Made by a program: the position numbers and the translations under genes. Under the pieces are notes generated by a model that made no database searches, was not told where the DNA came from, and was given only the letters and a program-made list of their open reading frames with translations. DNA of 5,848 nucleotides from Thermoplasmatota archaeon. GTDB lineage: Archaea > Thermoplasmatota > E2 > DHVEG-1. The first letter of the stretch is position 1. Each line of letters begins with the position of its first letter. The stretch lies in NCBI GenBank assembly GCA_018824925.1, contig JAHJFH010000173.1, forward strand, positions 1 to 5,848. Reading direction: 5' to 3'. Of the stretch, positions 5,793 to 5,848 are shown piece after piece.

Positions 5793-5848
5793 ATGGGGGA
5801 GCTAAACTATAGCAAAGAAGTTAAACAATGGAAATGGAACATTCCTGG
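5793..5848 (+). CDS. Start of an unidentified gene, possibly an acyl-CoA synthetase (cut by window end)
   Basis: Only 18 complete codons are visible, reading MGELNYSKEVKQWKWNIP, before the window ends. The ATG is supported by a GGAGGT site 10 nt upstream. The W-x-IP pattern about 15-18 residues from the start resembles the N-terminus of AMP-forming medium-chain acyl-CoA synthetases, which often have a (V/I)PEYFN-like motif there. That resemblance is weak, because the next codon begins GG and so encodes Gly rather than the usual Glu. A synthetase activating isobutyrate or butyrate would fit the dehydrogenase upstream, but the identification is a guess. The gap of 60 bp without a terminator suggests one operon. 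Confidence 0.5.
   Translation, partial: MGELNYSKEVKQWKWNIP

Overview
The window looks like a piece of an archaeal genome, most probably a Thermoplasmatota-type euryarchaeon. Three things suggest this. The two divergent operons start behind BRE/TATA-like boxes about 25-31 nt from the start codons, with no room for a 5' leader. Terminator-like signals are plain T-tracts without hairpins. The first gene encodes a PKD plus calcium-repeat surface protein with a C-terminal membrane anchor, common in these archaea. Base composition is AT-leaning. The lineage is an inference, not a match to a known genome.

Layout. Positions 3-863 (+) hold the C-terminal 286 codons of an exported, membrane-anchored protein. 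A 36-bp convergent gap follows. A four-gene minus-strand operon then runs right to left from 4488 to 900: a corrinoid adenosyltransferase (cobO), the large catalytic subunit of a B12-dependent acyl-CoA mutase, its small B12-binding subunit, and the mutase-protecting GTPase meaB. Spacings are 27 bp, 26 bp and a 4-bp ATGA overlap. A 104-bp divergent promoter region (4489-4592) separates this operon from an acyl-CoA dehydrogenase (4593-5732, +). After a 60-bp gap comes the start of another + strand gene (5793 onward), behind a strong Shine-Dalgarno site. Its few visible residues weakly suggest an acyl-CoA synthetase.

How the genes fit together. The adenosyltransferase makes adenosylcobalamin, the two-subunit mutase uses it, and MeaB guards and reloads the mutase. 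By overall similarity the mutase would be named methylmalonyl-CoA mutase, but two substrate-selecting residues differ: Phe at position 89 (Tyr in methylmalonyl-CoA mutase) and Gln at 207 (Arg in methylmalonyl-CoA mutase). Phe plus Gln is the isobutyryl-CoA mutase pattern. The divergent dehydrogenase has its catalytic glutamate where short/medium-chain enzymes have it (Glu363), and no base at the isovaleryl-CoA dehydrogenase position. I therefore read the locus as a module interconverting isobutyryl-CoA and n-butyryl-CoA and oxidising the latter to crotonyl-CoA, useful for valine, isobutyrate or butyrate catabolism. This is the most interesting point in the window. I see no tRNA, rRNA, CRISPR array, insertion sequence or integrase.
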